This document shows, one piece after another, positions 23,667-31,419 of a stretch of 34,857 bases of DNA; the stretch's first letter is position 1; the number at the start of each line of letters is the position of its first letter. Both the position numbers and the translations under genes were made by a program. Source of the DNA: Pseudomonadota bacterium (GTDB taxonomy: Bacteria > Bdellovibrionota > UBA2428); the NCBI GenBank assembly GCA_018001635.1, contig JAGNHS010000034.1, forward strand, positions 1 through 34,857, written 5' to 3'. The notes beneath the pieces were generated by a model. That model was not told where the DNA came from. It searched no databases and worked only from the letters and a program-made list of their open reading frames with translations.

Positions 23667-25372
23667 TGAAATTCAGTTTAACTTGTATTTTCACTTTAAA
23701 TTTCTTTGCAGCCTGTGCTTTTGCAGAGTCGGAGCTTATTGTAGCTTCTTCTGAGCATATTAGTCATTGCGAAACTGCTCTGAGTACAGTGGCCTCTGAC
23801 CAGAAATTGACTTTTGGTGAAGCTGGCCCCGCTTCGGACATAGAAGCGTTTTTGAAAACATTGAGTACGGCCGATCGGGAATTTGATGCTCAATTGGCTT
23901 TAGAAATTAAAACACTCATTGAATCCTCGACTCTTTTTACGTCTGGCTTAGTGGCTCATTTTTTTCTAGAAGAAGCCGAAGACTCTTATTCAAAAACTTC
24001 TAAGCAAGATCGTGTTGAATTTGTGAATAATTTTCATTTGCTTACAGCCCGTCAAAAAATGGAAATTTCTTTTTCAGTAGTGATGATGGTGGCTGATTTT
24101 TTTGATGAATTTCTTTTAGACAACGAAGATGCTCCTAAGAAAATGAAATTGTCTGAGGCTGAGTTTTTAAGAATGAAAAACTTTTGGCCGCAATTCACAA
24201 AAGGTGACCCTCAACTTAAAAAGCTACTTTTTGCACTATTGGTGTACTTTCAATATTATTCAAAAGACATTTTAAAACATGTTAAGAGATTTAATTCTAT
24301 GTGGTCGGGATATAAAAAGTCGTGGCTCCCTTTTGAAGGTTTTGGCTATGAGTTAAAGTATTATCTTAGTCCTACAAAGATTTCAAAGTTGCTTTTTAAT
24401 GAAGAGTCGCCTGAAGTTCTTGATTTAAACAATGACTCTTCATTAGAGGCTGCGTTGGATCGATTTGCGGATAGAAGAGGGCACCCGGGATCCGCGGTTG
24501 TCTACAATTTTGTTATATCTCATACGTTGATGCATTTACCGCTTTCTCATTTGAGGTCAATTAAAGATAGGTATTCTTCAGATTTGGACGCCTCACTTAT
24601 GCAAAGAATTGATAAGAGGATAGACGAGCTTCATTCAAGAATAGGTGGTATTGATCCACTAAAAAAATCAGCCGATGAAGCCTTAAAAAATCTTGAAGCT
24701 CAAAAAAGTAAATCAGCAGTTTTAGAGCGTCTTATTAAAGAAAGGCAGAAGCAAATTAAAGAATTGGAGCCTAAGCTCGCTGCTATACAAGAGGAGATAG
24801 ACGATCTTAACCCCAGGAGTGCTGCAAAAACTGTAAAATTATCTAGCGATAATTGGGGTTTGTTAGAAAAAAATTTACTGAAACATGCGCGTTTTATGGA
24901 CCTTGAAAAGTTTTTAACTGGAATTTTCACTTTAATAACAAGTAACGAAATTAAAAAATCTGAAGATAAAAAGGATTGGACTGTAAATTTAGTGTTACGT
25001 GTTCGCGCTATTGCTCGCGTTCGTTTTTTAGAGCTTGATACTAAGCTTTCAATAATCGATCGCCTAAAAGCTAAAGTGAATTTTTATATTGATCCGAAAG
25101 AGCGAGATGCGTTTTATGCAGAATATCTCGATCCTAAGGATTGGGGTGCCAGTGGAGAGTTTAAGGACGCACAACAGCTTGGAGAAGTTGAAAAAGGCCT
25201 TCGCGATAAGTTAAGCAATATTAAAACTCAAATAGAAAAACTCGAAGGTGAAATTATTGTTTTTGATGAAAAATTGCTTTTAGAAGACCCCGAACAGCAG
25301 CGTTTAGATAAAATTTACAGAGAAGCTAAAGCGACTTATGAGGCAGAGCTTAAGAAACTCAAAAACGATTAG
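23666..25372 (+). CDS. secreted coiled-coil protein, paralogue of the 4626-6161 protein
   Basis: A 568-residue protein. A signal peptide ends AFAES, with a single mature Cys soon after (SHCETAL). The body is helical, with DEFLLDNEDAPKKM and WPQFTKGDPQLKKLLFALLV. A coiled coil (about residues 345-385, LERLIKERQKQIKELEPKLA) precedes LSSDNWGLLEKNLLKHARFM and a C-terminal coiled coil. The order of segments and many residues match the 511-residue protein at 4626-6161, including SPEVLDLN vs SPTILDLN. The start overlaps the preceding stop (TAATG). It ends the cluster; an inverted repeat lies 48 bp downstream. The function is unknown; scaffold or surface filament are possible roles, not shown. Confidence 0.7.
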   Translation: MKFSLTCIFTLNFFAACAFAESELIVASSEHISHCETALSTVASDQKLTFGEAGPASDIEAFLKTLSTADREFDAQLALEIKTLIESSTLFTSGLVAHFFLEEAEDSYSKTSKQDRVEFVNNFHLLTARQKMEISFSVVMMVADFFDEFLLDNEDAPKKMKLSEAEFLRMKNFWPQFTKGDPQLKKLLFALLVYFQYYSKDILKHVKRFNSMWSGYKKSWLPFEGFGYELKYYLSPTKISKLLFNEESPEVLDLNNDSSLEAALDRFADRRGHPGSAVVYNFVISHTLMHLPLSHLRSIKDRYSSDLDASLMQRIDKRIDELHSRIGGIDPLKKSADEALKNLEAQKSKSAVLERLIKERQKQIKELEPKLAAIQEEIDDLNPRSAAKTVKLSSDNWGLLEKNLLKHARFMDLEKFLTGIFTLITSNEIKKSEDKKDWTVNLVLRVRAIARVRFLELDTKLSIIDRLKAKVNFYIDPKERDAFYAEYLDPKDWGASGEFKDAQQLGEVEKGLRDKLSNIKTQIEKLEGEIIVFDEKLLLEDPEQQRLDKIYREAKATYEAELKKLKND

Positions 25373-25420
25373 CCTTTTGAATTTATTTAATTTCTAATCT
25401 CTAAAAAACTTGAATGAATA

Positions 25421-25532
25421 TATTGTTTGGAGATTTAATTTCTTGAGACCATCTTGGGGTGGGCGCGAGGCGTAGCCTCAAGCCTCAGGGGTCGCCCAAG
25501 CCGGTCTTAAGAAATTAAATTTCTAAACAATA
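25421..25532 (+). repeat. compound inverted repeat between convergent genes
   Basis: Arms 25421-25450 and 25503-25532 pair over 30 bases with three differences, all G opposite T, so the plus-strand RNA has G-U pairs where the minus-strand RNA would have A-C mismatches. Inner stems include CTTGGG/CCCAAG (25453-25458 with 25495-25500) and GAGGC/GCCTC around 25467-25479. It ends in no T-run. It is unrelated in sequence to the hairpins at 14086 and 34645. Confidence 0.75.
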
Positions 25533-25550
25533 ATTTCGTTTGAGGCGAAT

Positions 25551-26309
25551 TTAGTTAATGTCTTTATTTCCCTTTAGAACAGCTACGGGAATGGGATCTT
25601 CTTTTGTGCCCGATGAAATGAAATAGAGTGGGGCTGGAGAGTTTTCGTCTAATATAGCTTTGAGCGAGTTGCTGCCCAGTGCAAGTTTTAGCCACGAAGC
25701 TAAATCATTTAATAATGGGGTAAAGCTTTTGAGGGGATCTTTTGATTTATAAACTTTAGAAAATATAGCGAGTCGCTCTTTAATTTTTTGTTGTGGAAGA
25801 GCTGGGAGCACATCTTTTGATGCCAGCAGAACTGCCTCGCGTTCAAGTTCTGAGAAAAACAAAAATAATAGTGGACCCTTGTGATGGTGTTGGTGCTCGT
25901 AAAATAATGATTTGGCCTTTTGTGAGACTCGAAATCGAACAGCTTTAGCAGCCACTTTTTTAAGATAAAAGCGCTTTAAATGAAAAATTGTTGTTCCAAC
26001 GCAAAAACCAAGCACAGGAAAAAGTAGCAAGTCAGTGGGGCGTGCCACTTTGTTTTCCATAAAAAGAGCTATTACGAGCCCAGCGCTTAAGCCTAAAAAT
26101 GAAAGTAAAAAAAGCAATTCGCTATAAAGATCACTTTCTCGAATAATCACCGCTACAAAGTTAGCTTTAAGGCCTTGTTGGGTTTCCTTGAGTTGAACTG
26201 AGAGTTGCTCTTTCCATTCTTTTTTCCAAATGGGAGGATCAAAAAGGGCTTTGATCTTCTTGGCAACTTTAAACATGACTACTGTTCTAAGACTCTCCTG
26301 CTCAGGCAT
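25551..26309 (-). CDS. TPM-domain-like membrane protein
   Basis: The protein has about 252 residues; ATG 26309 is chosen, with ATG 26276 (MFKVAKKIKALFD) as an alternative. The N-terminal half is amphipathic; two transmembrane helices (LYSELLFLLSFLGLSAGLVI and TDLLLFPVLGFCVGTTIFHL) are followed by a soluble domain with LLFLFFSELEREAVLLASKD and LPQQKIKERLAIFSKVYKS. That pattern, in which a strand and an ER-x-A-V-L-L-A helix follow a membrane anchor, resembles membrane-bound TPM (YgcG/DUF477-type) proteins. The function of such proteins is poorly known. Unusual for the family is the HHH stretch (EHQHHHKGP). It is divergent from the HAD-like gene at 26358. Confidence 0.55.
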   Translation of the reverse strand: MPEQESLRTVVMFKVAKKIKALFDPPIWKKEWKEQLSVQLKETQQGLKANFVAVIIRESDLYSELLFLLSFLGLSAGLVIALFMENKVARPTDLLLFPVLGFCVGTTIFHLKRFYLKKVAAKAVRFRVSQKAKSLFYEHQHHHKGPLLFLFFSELEREAVLLASKDVLPALPQQKIKERLAIFSKVYKSKDPLKSFTPLLNDLASWLKLALGSNSLKAILDENSPAPLYFISSGTKEDPIPVAVLKGNKDIN

Positions 26310-26326
26310 CAAGTCTTTGTCCTAGA

Positions 26327-26340
26327 AAAGCCATGGCTTT
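26327..26340. other. 14-bp perfect palindrome between divergent genes
   Basis: AAAGCCATGGCTTT reads the same on both strands and lies between the starts of the TPM-like and HAD-like genes, near the expected promoters. A regulator site is possible; there is no other support. Confidence 0.3.
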
Positions 26341-26357
26341 ATGGATAATCTAAGTGG

Positions 26358-27227
26358 GTGAAGCCATTTGTTTTTAAAAAACCCTGGCCTGATCTTAATT
26401 TGCCTATCGATCTCAAAAATGAGTGGGTGAATAAGTCCTTAGCTATGGATACTTCCTCAGAAAGTATTTTGAATAATTTAAAAGAGAAATTGTTGGATGA
26501 AGTTAAGGCTTCACGTGTGCCTGCTGTTTTGTTGGATTTAGATTCAACTTTGCTTTGTGTGAACTCCCGATCGAGAAGTATTTTTTCTGCATACTTAAGG
26601 ACTTTAGATAAGGTTCCAGATTTGTGGTGGAAAGTATTTTTTTATTGGAACATTCAACATCACACTTATAGCATTCGCGAAACGATAGAAAATGTCATGA
26701 AAGATTTAGGGACTGAGGATGCACTCCAAAAATCTTATTTTCTTTGGAAGGATTTTGAATCCTTCTGGATGGAGCATTTTTTTAGTAGTCGTTTTATGGA
26801 TCAAGACGAGGCCTATGAGGGAGCTGTGCAGTGGGTTCGTGAAATTAAAAAATTGGGACTTCAAATTGTTTATTTGTCTGGAAGAGATCGCATTTCTTCA
26901 ATGCATGGAACTTTGAATCGACTACAAGTTTTGGGTTTTCCTATGGGAGAAGGCACTCGAGTTTTTTTAAAACCCGGAACACGCGATTCAATGACAGACT
27001 TAGAATTTAAAATTAAAGCCAGTGAATTACTCTCTCATCAATATAGAGTGTTACTCTCTATTGATAATGAACCAGAAAATCTTATTCCAATGGCTAAGTA
27101 TTTTCCTGAGGCAGATATTGTGTGGAAATTAACTGTTATGAGTTGGCGAATTCCGGAAGACAAGAAAATGAAATTTTCATTAGGTAATAGAAAGCTTCTT
27201 TGCCTGACAAAATTTGCCAATCAATAA
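26358..27227 (+). CDS. HAD-like protein of unknown specificity
   Basis: A 289-residue protein with a GTG start. It carries HAD motif I as VLLDLDSTLL (D60, D62), motif II as VYLSGRDR (serine in the usual Thr/Ser place) and an acidic motif IV, LLSIDNEPENLI. The cap between motifs I and II is long and aromatic (WWKVFFYWNIQHHTYSIRET), unlike common phosphoglycolate phosphatases. Motif III is less clear; the Lys of VFLKPGTRDS is a candidate. The substrate is unknown. There is no Shine-Dalgarno sequence; GATAAT at 26344-26349 sits 8 nt before the GTG. The stop is separated from the convergent gene by 16 bp. Confidence 0.7.
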   Translation: MKPFVFKKPWPDLNLPIDLKNEWVNKSLAMDTSSESILNNLKEKLLDEVKASRVPAVLLDLDSTLLCVNSRSRSIFSAYLRTLDKVPDLWWKVFFYWNIQHHTYSIRETIENVMKDLGTEDALQKSYFLWKDFESFWMEHFFSSRFMDQDEAYEGAVQWVREIKKLGLQIVYLSGRDRISSMHGTLNRLQVLGFPMGEGTRVFLKPGTRDSMTDLEFKIKASELLSHQYRVLLSIDNEPENLIPMAKYFPEADIVWKLTVMSWRIPEDKKMKFSLGNRKLLCLTKFANQ

Positions 27228-27229
27228 AT

Positions 27230-27253
27230 CGCTAGAAAAAAAATTAGCGTTTT
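27230..27253 (+). terminator. weak hairpin with T-run after the HAD-like gene
   Basis: CGCTA (27230-27234) and TAGCG (27245-27249) pair and are followed by TTTT. It overlaps the end of the convergent small gene. The stem is only 5 bp, so the call is weak. Confidence 0.3.
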
Positions 27254-27522
27254 GCGCGATCGAAACGAGCTTTTTGCTTATTAAACCAATCACGAAATTT
27301 ATCGTATGATTCGTCTAATTCTAAAAGCTGATCCAAAGAAAGGTAATCTGTTCGAGAAGAAACCTTTTCCTTGTTTTCGTTGTAATACACGTATTCATCT
27401 TGATTGAGCTCAACGGCTTCAATCCAAGATTTAATCGCGTCTTTTAACCACTGAGGCACATTACGCAGATCAGCTTCCCGCGTATAGTGTATGAGTTCCT
27501 GCTTGATATCGTGCTGATTCAT
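27244..27522 (-). CDS. small helical protein of unknown function
   Basis: A 92-residue protein with no family that I recognise. It is charged and probably all helical: IKQELIHYTREADLRNVPQW, then IKSWIEAVELNQDEYVYYNE and a basic C-terminus (KQKARFDRAKR). No signal peptide or membrane segment is present. TATAAG lies 6 nt upstream of the ATG on the minus strand and no Shine-Dalgarno sequence is seen, so it may be transcribed leaderless. It sits between the convergent HAD-like gene and the inositol monophosphatase gene. The reading frame uses codons like its neighbours, which supports a real gene. Confidence 0.6.
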   Translation of the reverse strand: MNQHDIKQELIHYTREADLRNVPQWLKDAIKSWIEAVELNQDEYVYYNENKEKVSSRTDYLSLDQLLELDESYDKFRDWFNKQKARFDRAKR

Positions 27523-27578
27523 AATTTACTTATATCACAGCGTTTCTGATGTCGGTTCTATAATTTTTTCAAAAATAT

Positions 27579-28424
27579 TTAACTCGACGCGGCAGATAAC
27601 ATTTTCTCTAACCAAGGGTGTAGTTTGCCGTTACTGGAAAGAATCTCTCCATCAAAGGGGTCGAATTTTTGCCCTTTGTGTTTAGTAACCTGTCCGCCGG
27701 CTTCTTCAACAATGAGTGCTCCGGCGGCGATATCCCATGCGGCCAGTCCCCATTCCCAATATCCATCGGTTCTGCCGCAAGCCACATGAGCTAAGTCTAA
27801 GGCGGCCGATCCATCTCTTCGAACTCCTAAACTTTCTTTGGTGATTTGAGTAAAAAGATCGAAGGGTTTGTCGATACTTTGAGATTTATTAGAAGCAAAA
27901 CCAGTGGAAAAGAGGGCTTGTTTGGGGTCTTCGTTGGGGGTGACTAAGATTTTTTCTGAATTAAGAGTGGCTCCAAGTCCTCGAGCTGCGCTGAATATTT
28001 CTTTATGGAGCGGTTCATATATTCCGCCAACACTAACGCTCCAGTGGCCATTTATTTTTTCCATCCATCCGATGGTTGAGCAGAAAAAAGGGTAGGCGCG
28101 AGCATAGTTGGTGGTTCCATCAATGGGATCGATAACCCAGCAGGCGTCGACGCTTTTTAGTTTTTCAAAAATCGCTTGGCTTTGGGATTCTTCTCCTAAA
28201 AAAACTTCTCCGCTAAAACTTTTATTAAGTTTTTCTAATAAAAATTCTTCAACTTTTTTATCAAATTGAGTCACTAGATCCTTAAATGAGGTCTTGTTTT
28301 GAGTGAGTAACATTTCTTTGCGGCTTGTTTGAGCGCCAGGACGAGCGGTCCATCCCTCTAGAAGTAATTCATGGGCAGATTTTAATATTTTTTCGAGTTC
28401 AATTCGTCTTTGTTGCTTATCCAT
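27579..28424 (-). CDS. inositol monophosphatase family protein, SuhB-like
   Basis: A 281-residue member of the inositol monophosphatase fold. It shows the metal-binding motifs GEES (E78, E79), DPIDGTTNY (D99, D102, G103, T104) and WDIAAGALIVEEAGG (D231), which coordinate the two or three Mg ions. The family hydrolyses inositol phosphates and related sugar or nucleotide phosphates; SuhB also acts in rRNA maturation in E. coli. The precise substrate is not deducible. The start overlaps the end of the CBS-domain gene by 8 bp, so the two are co-transcribed. Confidence 0.9.
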   Translation of the reverse strand: MDKQQRRIELEKILKSAHELLLEGWTARPGAQTSRKEMLLTQNKTSFKDLVTQFDKKVEEFLLEKLNKSFSGEVFLGEESQSQAIFEKLKSVDACWVIDPIDGTTNYARAYPFFCSTIGWMEKINGHWSVSVGGIYEPLHKEIFSAARGLGATLNSEKILVTPNEDPKQALFSTGFASNKSQSIDKPFDLFTQITKESLGVRRDGSAALDLAHVACGRTDGYWEWGLAAWDIAAGALIVEEAGGQVTKHKGQKFDPFDGEILSSNGKLHPWLEKMLSAASS

Positions 28425-28851
28425 TGTCTTTATTCTTTTCGAAATCGTTGTAGATGGCTTTCATAACATCAGAGCGACTCATTAAGCCCACGAGTCTATC
28501 GTTGTCGTCGACTATAAGAACGCGTTTGACTTTGCTTTTGATGAGAATGGCTAAGACATCTCTAAAAAGAGAGTCTTGGTGAGCCGTCACTGCGGGGCCA
28601 TGATATTGAAGGGGGGATTCTAGTGGTTTTACGGCTCCTTGAAGAATGGCGTCCCATTCCGAAAAAACACCTAAAACTTTATTTGTGGCATCGGTCACCG
28701 CGAGTCCGCTAATTTTATGATTGATCATCATTTGCATAGCTCGCTCTAGAGTGGTGTCGGGGCCAGCAACCATCACAGTTTTTGACATCATGCGCTTGAT
28801 TGGCGTGAGGCCTAGATCTTGGGATACGGGATAATTTCTATTTGCATTCAT
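28417..28851 (-). CDS. CBS-domain pair protein
   Basis: A 144-residue protein consisting of two CBS domains: the first around TTLERAMQMMINHKISGLAV followed by TDATNKVLGVFSEWD, the second around SLFRDVLAILIKSKVKRVLI followed by VDDNDRLVGLMSRSDVMKAI. CBS pairs bind adenosyl ligands and act as energy or redox sensors for partner proteins. There is no catalytic domain. It overlaps the inositol monophosphatase gene by 8 bp and is transcribed first, so the CBS protein may regulate that enzyme. It is divergent from the receiver gene at 28915. Confidence 0.9.
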   Translation of the reverse strand: MNANRNYPVSQDLGLTPIKRMMSKTVMVAGPDTTLERAMQMMINHKISGLAVTDATNKVLGVFSEWDAILQGAVKPLESPLQYHGPAVTAHQDSLFRDVLAILIKSKVKRVLIVDDNDRLVGLMSRSDVMKAIYNDFEKNKDNG

Positions 28852-28914
28852 AAGATTCTAAATTTGTGTTCTAATAAATTAAGTGAAGTTAATCTACTTT
28901 AGGGGGAACTCTTT

Positions 28915-29307
28915 ATGGCCGCTAGACCGCTGAGAGCATTAATACTGGACCCATACGAAGAGTCTGCAGGTATAATTCGTAATCATTTGGAGCAAAAAAA
29001 GGTTGATATAGTGGGTTGGGCAAAAAGAGGTAAGGGTTGGATGAAACTCTTTAATGAAGGGCGACCTGATTTGGTTTTTGTGGATTTGATGTTACCCGAA
29101 AAAGACGGTATTTTTTGTATTAATAATCTTTGTGTTCAAGCGCCTGGAACTTGTTGTATTTTTACGCATTCTTTTGTGGGAGAAATGGCCAATAATGTGG
29201 AGCAAAAGGCTTTGCGTGCAGGAGCTACGGCAGTTCTTCAAAAGCCATTTGTGAGTTCGAGATTTAACGCCATGATTGATCGATTTTTGGCAATTAGAGA
29301 ATCATAA
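28915..29307 (+). CDS. CheY-like single-domain response regulator
   Basis: A 130-residue receiver domain without an output domain. Key residues: D12 in LILDPYEES, the phosphoacceptor D57 in LVFVDLMLPEKDG, T84 in CIFTHS and K110 in VLQKPF. One member of the usual first acidic pair is absent (ILDP, not DD), which may alter Mg binding. Single-domain receivers relay phosphate or bind partners such as the flagellar motor. Its neighbour on the other strand is a flagellin, but no chemotaxis gene is visible. AGGGGG, 8 nt before the ATG, is a strong ribosome site. Confidence 0.88.
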   Translation: MAARPLRALILDPYEESAGIIRNHLEQKKVDIVGWAKRGKGWMKLFNEGRPDLVFVDLMLPEKDGIFCINNLCVQAPGTCCIFTHSFVGEMANNVEQKALRAGATAVLQKPFVSSRFNAMIDRFLAIRES

Positions 29308-29311
29308 AAAA

Positions 29312-29346
29312 ATCCGCAGTGATTCTTTTCTTGAATCACCGCGGAT
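29312..29346 (-). terminator. terminator of the flagellin fliC1 transcript
   Basis: Arms 29312-29325 and 29333-29346 form a 14-bp stem with one mismatch. On the minus strand it is followed by TTTTTTTAT, so it terminates the leftward flagellin transcript; on the plus strand only A residues follow. It lies 126 nt beyond the flagellin stop. Confidence 0.8.
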
Positions 29347-29350
29347 AAAA

Positions 29351-29455
29351 AGACAGCCAGGATGGATTTACTTGCCCGATGGCGAGGGCAAACAAGTGGG
29401 AGGACCGCTCACACTCGCTTAAATCATCGCATGCTTGTCCAAAACTGAGCTGTCT
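29351..29455 (-). ncRNA. candidate structured RNA in the fliC1 3' region
   Basis: AGACAGC (29455-29449) and GCTGTCT (29357-29351) can close a three-way junction. One internal arm pairs GGAC with GTCC (29437-29440 with 29402-29405); the other pairs ACTTG and GCCC elements around 29370-29397. On the minus strand the closing stem is followed by TTTTTATCC. There is no open reading frame, and the pairings are too many to be casual, but no known RNA family was recognised. It could be a 3' UTR-derived small RNA or part of the terminator region. Confidence 0.4.
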
Positions 29456-29471
29456 AAACAAGTCGAAAATT

Positions 29472-30299
29472 TTAAATCAGTTTTAATACTCGCATGGGAG
29501 ACATATTGGCTTGGGCCAATGTTGCAATCCCTGTTTGTTGAAGAACTGAATACTTAGCCATTTCAGAAGCTTCTTCAGCAACATCGGCATCTTTAATTCG
29601 GCTGTTGGCTGAAGTTAAATTTTCTTTGTATGTGGCTAAGTTGTTAATGGTGCTTCCCATTCGGCTTTGTGCCGCACCGAATGTGGAACGGTATAACGAA
29701 ATTTGATGAAGAGCTTCGTCGAGATTCTCGAGTGAGCTTTGTGCTGAACTTTTATCGTCAACGCTCACTCCAGAAATTCCAAGGTGAGATGCAGAAGCGT
29801 CAATGTCTCCAGCATCTAGTGAAACGACGCTATCTTTATCGTTTTGAATTCCTACTTGAAAGTCTAAGCGATTGGCTGATCCATCCAAGAGCTTAGTTCC
29901 AGAGAATTCGGTTGATCCTGATATGCGATCAAACTCTTGGAGTAGACCTTGAACTTCAATGTTGATGTAACCTCTTTCTTGGTCAGAAATTGTATCAGAG
30001 GCTGCTTGAGTGGCGAGCTCTCGAAGTCGAATAACGATGTTAGAAGATTCGTTGAGTCCACCTTCGGCCACTTGCATGAAAGAAATTGCAGTTTGTGCAT
30101 TTCTTTCAGCTTGTCCTAAGGAGCGAATTTCAGCTTTCATATTTTCGCTGATCGCTAAACCTGCAACATCATCTCTTGATTGATTGATTCGATTACCGCT
30201 TGAGAGACGGGCTTGTGCTTTTGTAAGCGGTTCTTCGGTTGCCCTTAAATTACGTTGGGCCGTAACTGCCGGCATGTTTGTGTTAATTCTTAGTCCCAT
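29472..30299 (-). CDS. fliC: flagellin (first copy)
   Basis: A 275-residue flagellin made of the conserved D0/D1 ends with almost no central variable domain. The N-terminus is MGLRINTNMPAVTAQRNLRA, followed by LSSGNRINQSRDDVAGLAIS. The C-terminus ends QANMSPMRVLKLI, with the YKENLTSANSRIKDADVAEE helix before it. Flagellin polymerises into the filament and is exported by the flagellar type III apparatus with FliS. Compact flagellins of about 275 residues are typical in this group. GGGAGG lies 7 nt before the ATG. It shares about half its residues with the copy at 30551-31384, estimated by eye. Confidence 0.95.
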   Translation of the reverse strand: MGLRINTNMPAVTAQRNLRATEEPLTKAQARLSSGNRINQSRDDVAGLAISENMKAEIRSLGQAERNAQTAISFMQVAEGGLNESSNIVIRLRELATQAASDTISDQERGYINIEVQGLLQEFDRISGSTEFSGTKLLDGSANRLDFQVGIQNDKDSVVSLDAGDIDASASHLGISGVSVDDKSSAQSSLENLDEALHQISLYRSTFGAAQSRMGSTINNLATYKENLTSANSRIKDADVAEEASEMAKYSVLQQTGIATLAQANMSPMRVLKLI

Positions 30300-30334
30300 A
30301 ATGATACCTCCCGGGCTCCTGGATGGGCCCTACC

Positions 30335-30400
30335 ATTATAATTTATGCTGCGCGTTATGCGCCTCACAATGAGACATTCGACGCTATGCGTAAAAACTTA
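30335..30400 (-). promoter_or_regulatory. candidate fliC1 promoters
   Basis: Two options: TAAGTTTT (30400-30393) with a poor sigma28 -10 about 11 nt further, or a perfect TATAAT (30340-30335) with no good -35 box. The second would give a leader of about 28 nt containing two GGA motifs close to the Shine-Dalgarno. The two options cannot be separated by eye. Confidence 0.3.
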
Positions 30401-30493
30401 AATGCACTGATTATATTGGATCTGAGGGGAGATTGTTATGGTGTTGAATTTAAATAGAATTTTAAGAAATATTATTTTTGTATAAACGACAAT

Positions 30494-30527
30494 AACTCAC
30501 CTCTACCCGTTAGGGCAGAGGTGAGTT
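30494..30527 (-). terminator. hairpin terminator after flagellin fliC2
   Basis: Arms 30494-30508 and 30513-30527 pair over 15 bases with one mismatch and a short loop. On the minus strand the stem ends 24 nt beyond the flagellin stop and is followed by a weak T-rich stretch (ATTGTCGTTT). Confidence 0.65.
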
Positions 30528-30550
30528 CATTTGTTTGGCAGAACTTTGGC

Positions 30551-31384
30551 TTACCCGATCAATTTAAGAGCGGCTTGAGTTCCCATGTTGGCTTGAGCCA
30601 AGACGGAAGTCGAAGCTTGTGTTTTTACTGTCTCGCGAGCGAGGTCAGAAGAAACAGAAGCCATATCCGCATCTAGAATTCGGCTTTTTGCAGCTTGGAA
30701 GTTCTCAACTGCAACTTCGTTATTGGCAATTGTAGTTCCTAATCGGTTTTGAAGTGAACCGAGTACAGAACGGTTGCTGTTAATAACGTTGATCGAGTCG
30801 TCTATATAGTTAAGACCATTTTGAGCGCTAGATTTGCTAGAAAGATCGATGCTTCCTAAGCCAAGTTTGCTCAAAGTAACGTCTGTAGCTCCTGGATCGT
30901 AAGAAATACGGTCCAAGAATTCGTCGTTACCAACGCCTACTTGGAAATCCAATTTAGAGCCTTGTCCGTTTAGTAAAGTTTGTCCGTTGAATTTAGTGCT
31001 GTTTGCAATACGTTCAATTTCTAGTTTCATTTGTTGAGCTTCACGATCAAGGTAAGATCTTTCGTTTTGTCCAACAGTATCAGAAGCCGCTTGTACACTT
31101 AACTCACGAATACGAGTGACCATGTTAGCAACTTCAGACATTCCACCTTCAGCTACTTGAATGAAAGAGATACCATCTTGAGCGTTACGGCCTGATTGCA
31201 TGTAACTACGAACTGAACTGTTTAAAGATTCACTGATAGCTAAACCCGCAGCATCGTCAGCTGATTTGTTGATCCGTCTGCCGGATGCCAACTGTTCGAA
31301 GCTTGTAGATAGTTTTGCTTGTGTACCACGCAACTGACGTTGAGCGTTTACAGAAGCTATGTTTGTGTTAATACGAATTCCCAT
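30551..31384 (-). CDS. fliC: flagellin (second copy)
   Basis: A 277-residue flagellin with the same short D0/D1-only architecture. It opens MGIRINTNIASVNAQRQLRG, followed by FEQLASGRRINKSADDAAGL. It ends VLAQANMGTQAALKLIG. Compared with the copy at 29472, the central residues 150-200 differ most. It has a long leader (about 250 nt) with a sigma28 promoter and a CsrA-type hairpin directly before the Shine-Dalgarno AAAGGAGA, which lies 7 nt from the ATG. A composite filament with separately controlled flagellins is likely. It is divergent from rsmH. Confidence 0.95.
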   Translation of the reverse strand: MGIRINTNIASVNAQRQLRGTQAKLSTSFEQLASGRRINKSADDAAGLAISESLNSSVRSYMQSGRNAQDGISFIQVAEGGMSEVANMVTRIRELSVQAASDTVGQNERSYLDREAQQMKLEIERIANSTKFNGQTLLNGQGSKLDFQVGVGNDEFLDRISYDPGATDVTLSKLGLGSIDLSSKSSAQNGLNYIDDSINVINSNRSVLGSLQNRLGTTIANNEVAVENFQAAKSRILDADMASVSSDLARETVKTQASTSVLAQANMGTQAALKLIG

Positions 31385-31390
31385 TTTAAG

Positions 31391-31419
31391 TCTCCTTTAG
31401 TTTTTCACCTCCTTGGTGA
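31391..31419 (-). promoter_or_regulatory. CsrA-binding hairpin upstream of the fliC2 ribosome site
   Basis: On the minus strand TCACC-AAGGA-GGTGA (31419-31405) folds as a 5-bp stem with GGA in a 5-nt loop, the preferred CsrA target shape. A second GGA lies in the Shine-Dalgarno AAAGGAGA (31398-31391). Two sites flanking the ribosome site match the arrangement in B. subtilis hag. Confidence 0.6.

Noticed and set aside
29386..29400. GGGCAAAC resembling the start of a c-di-GMP (GEMM) riboswitch
   Set aside because: The following GGGACGCAAAGCC-type segment is absent and the GGG pairs elsewhere.
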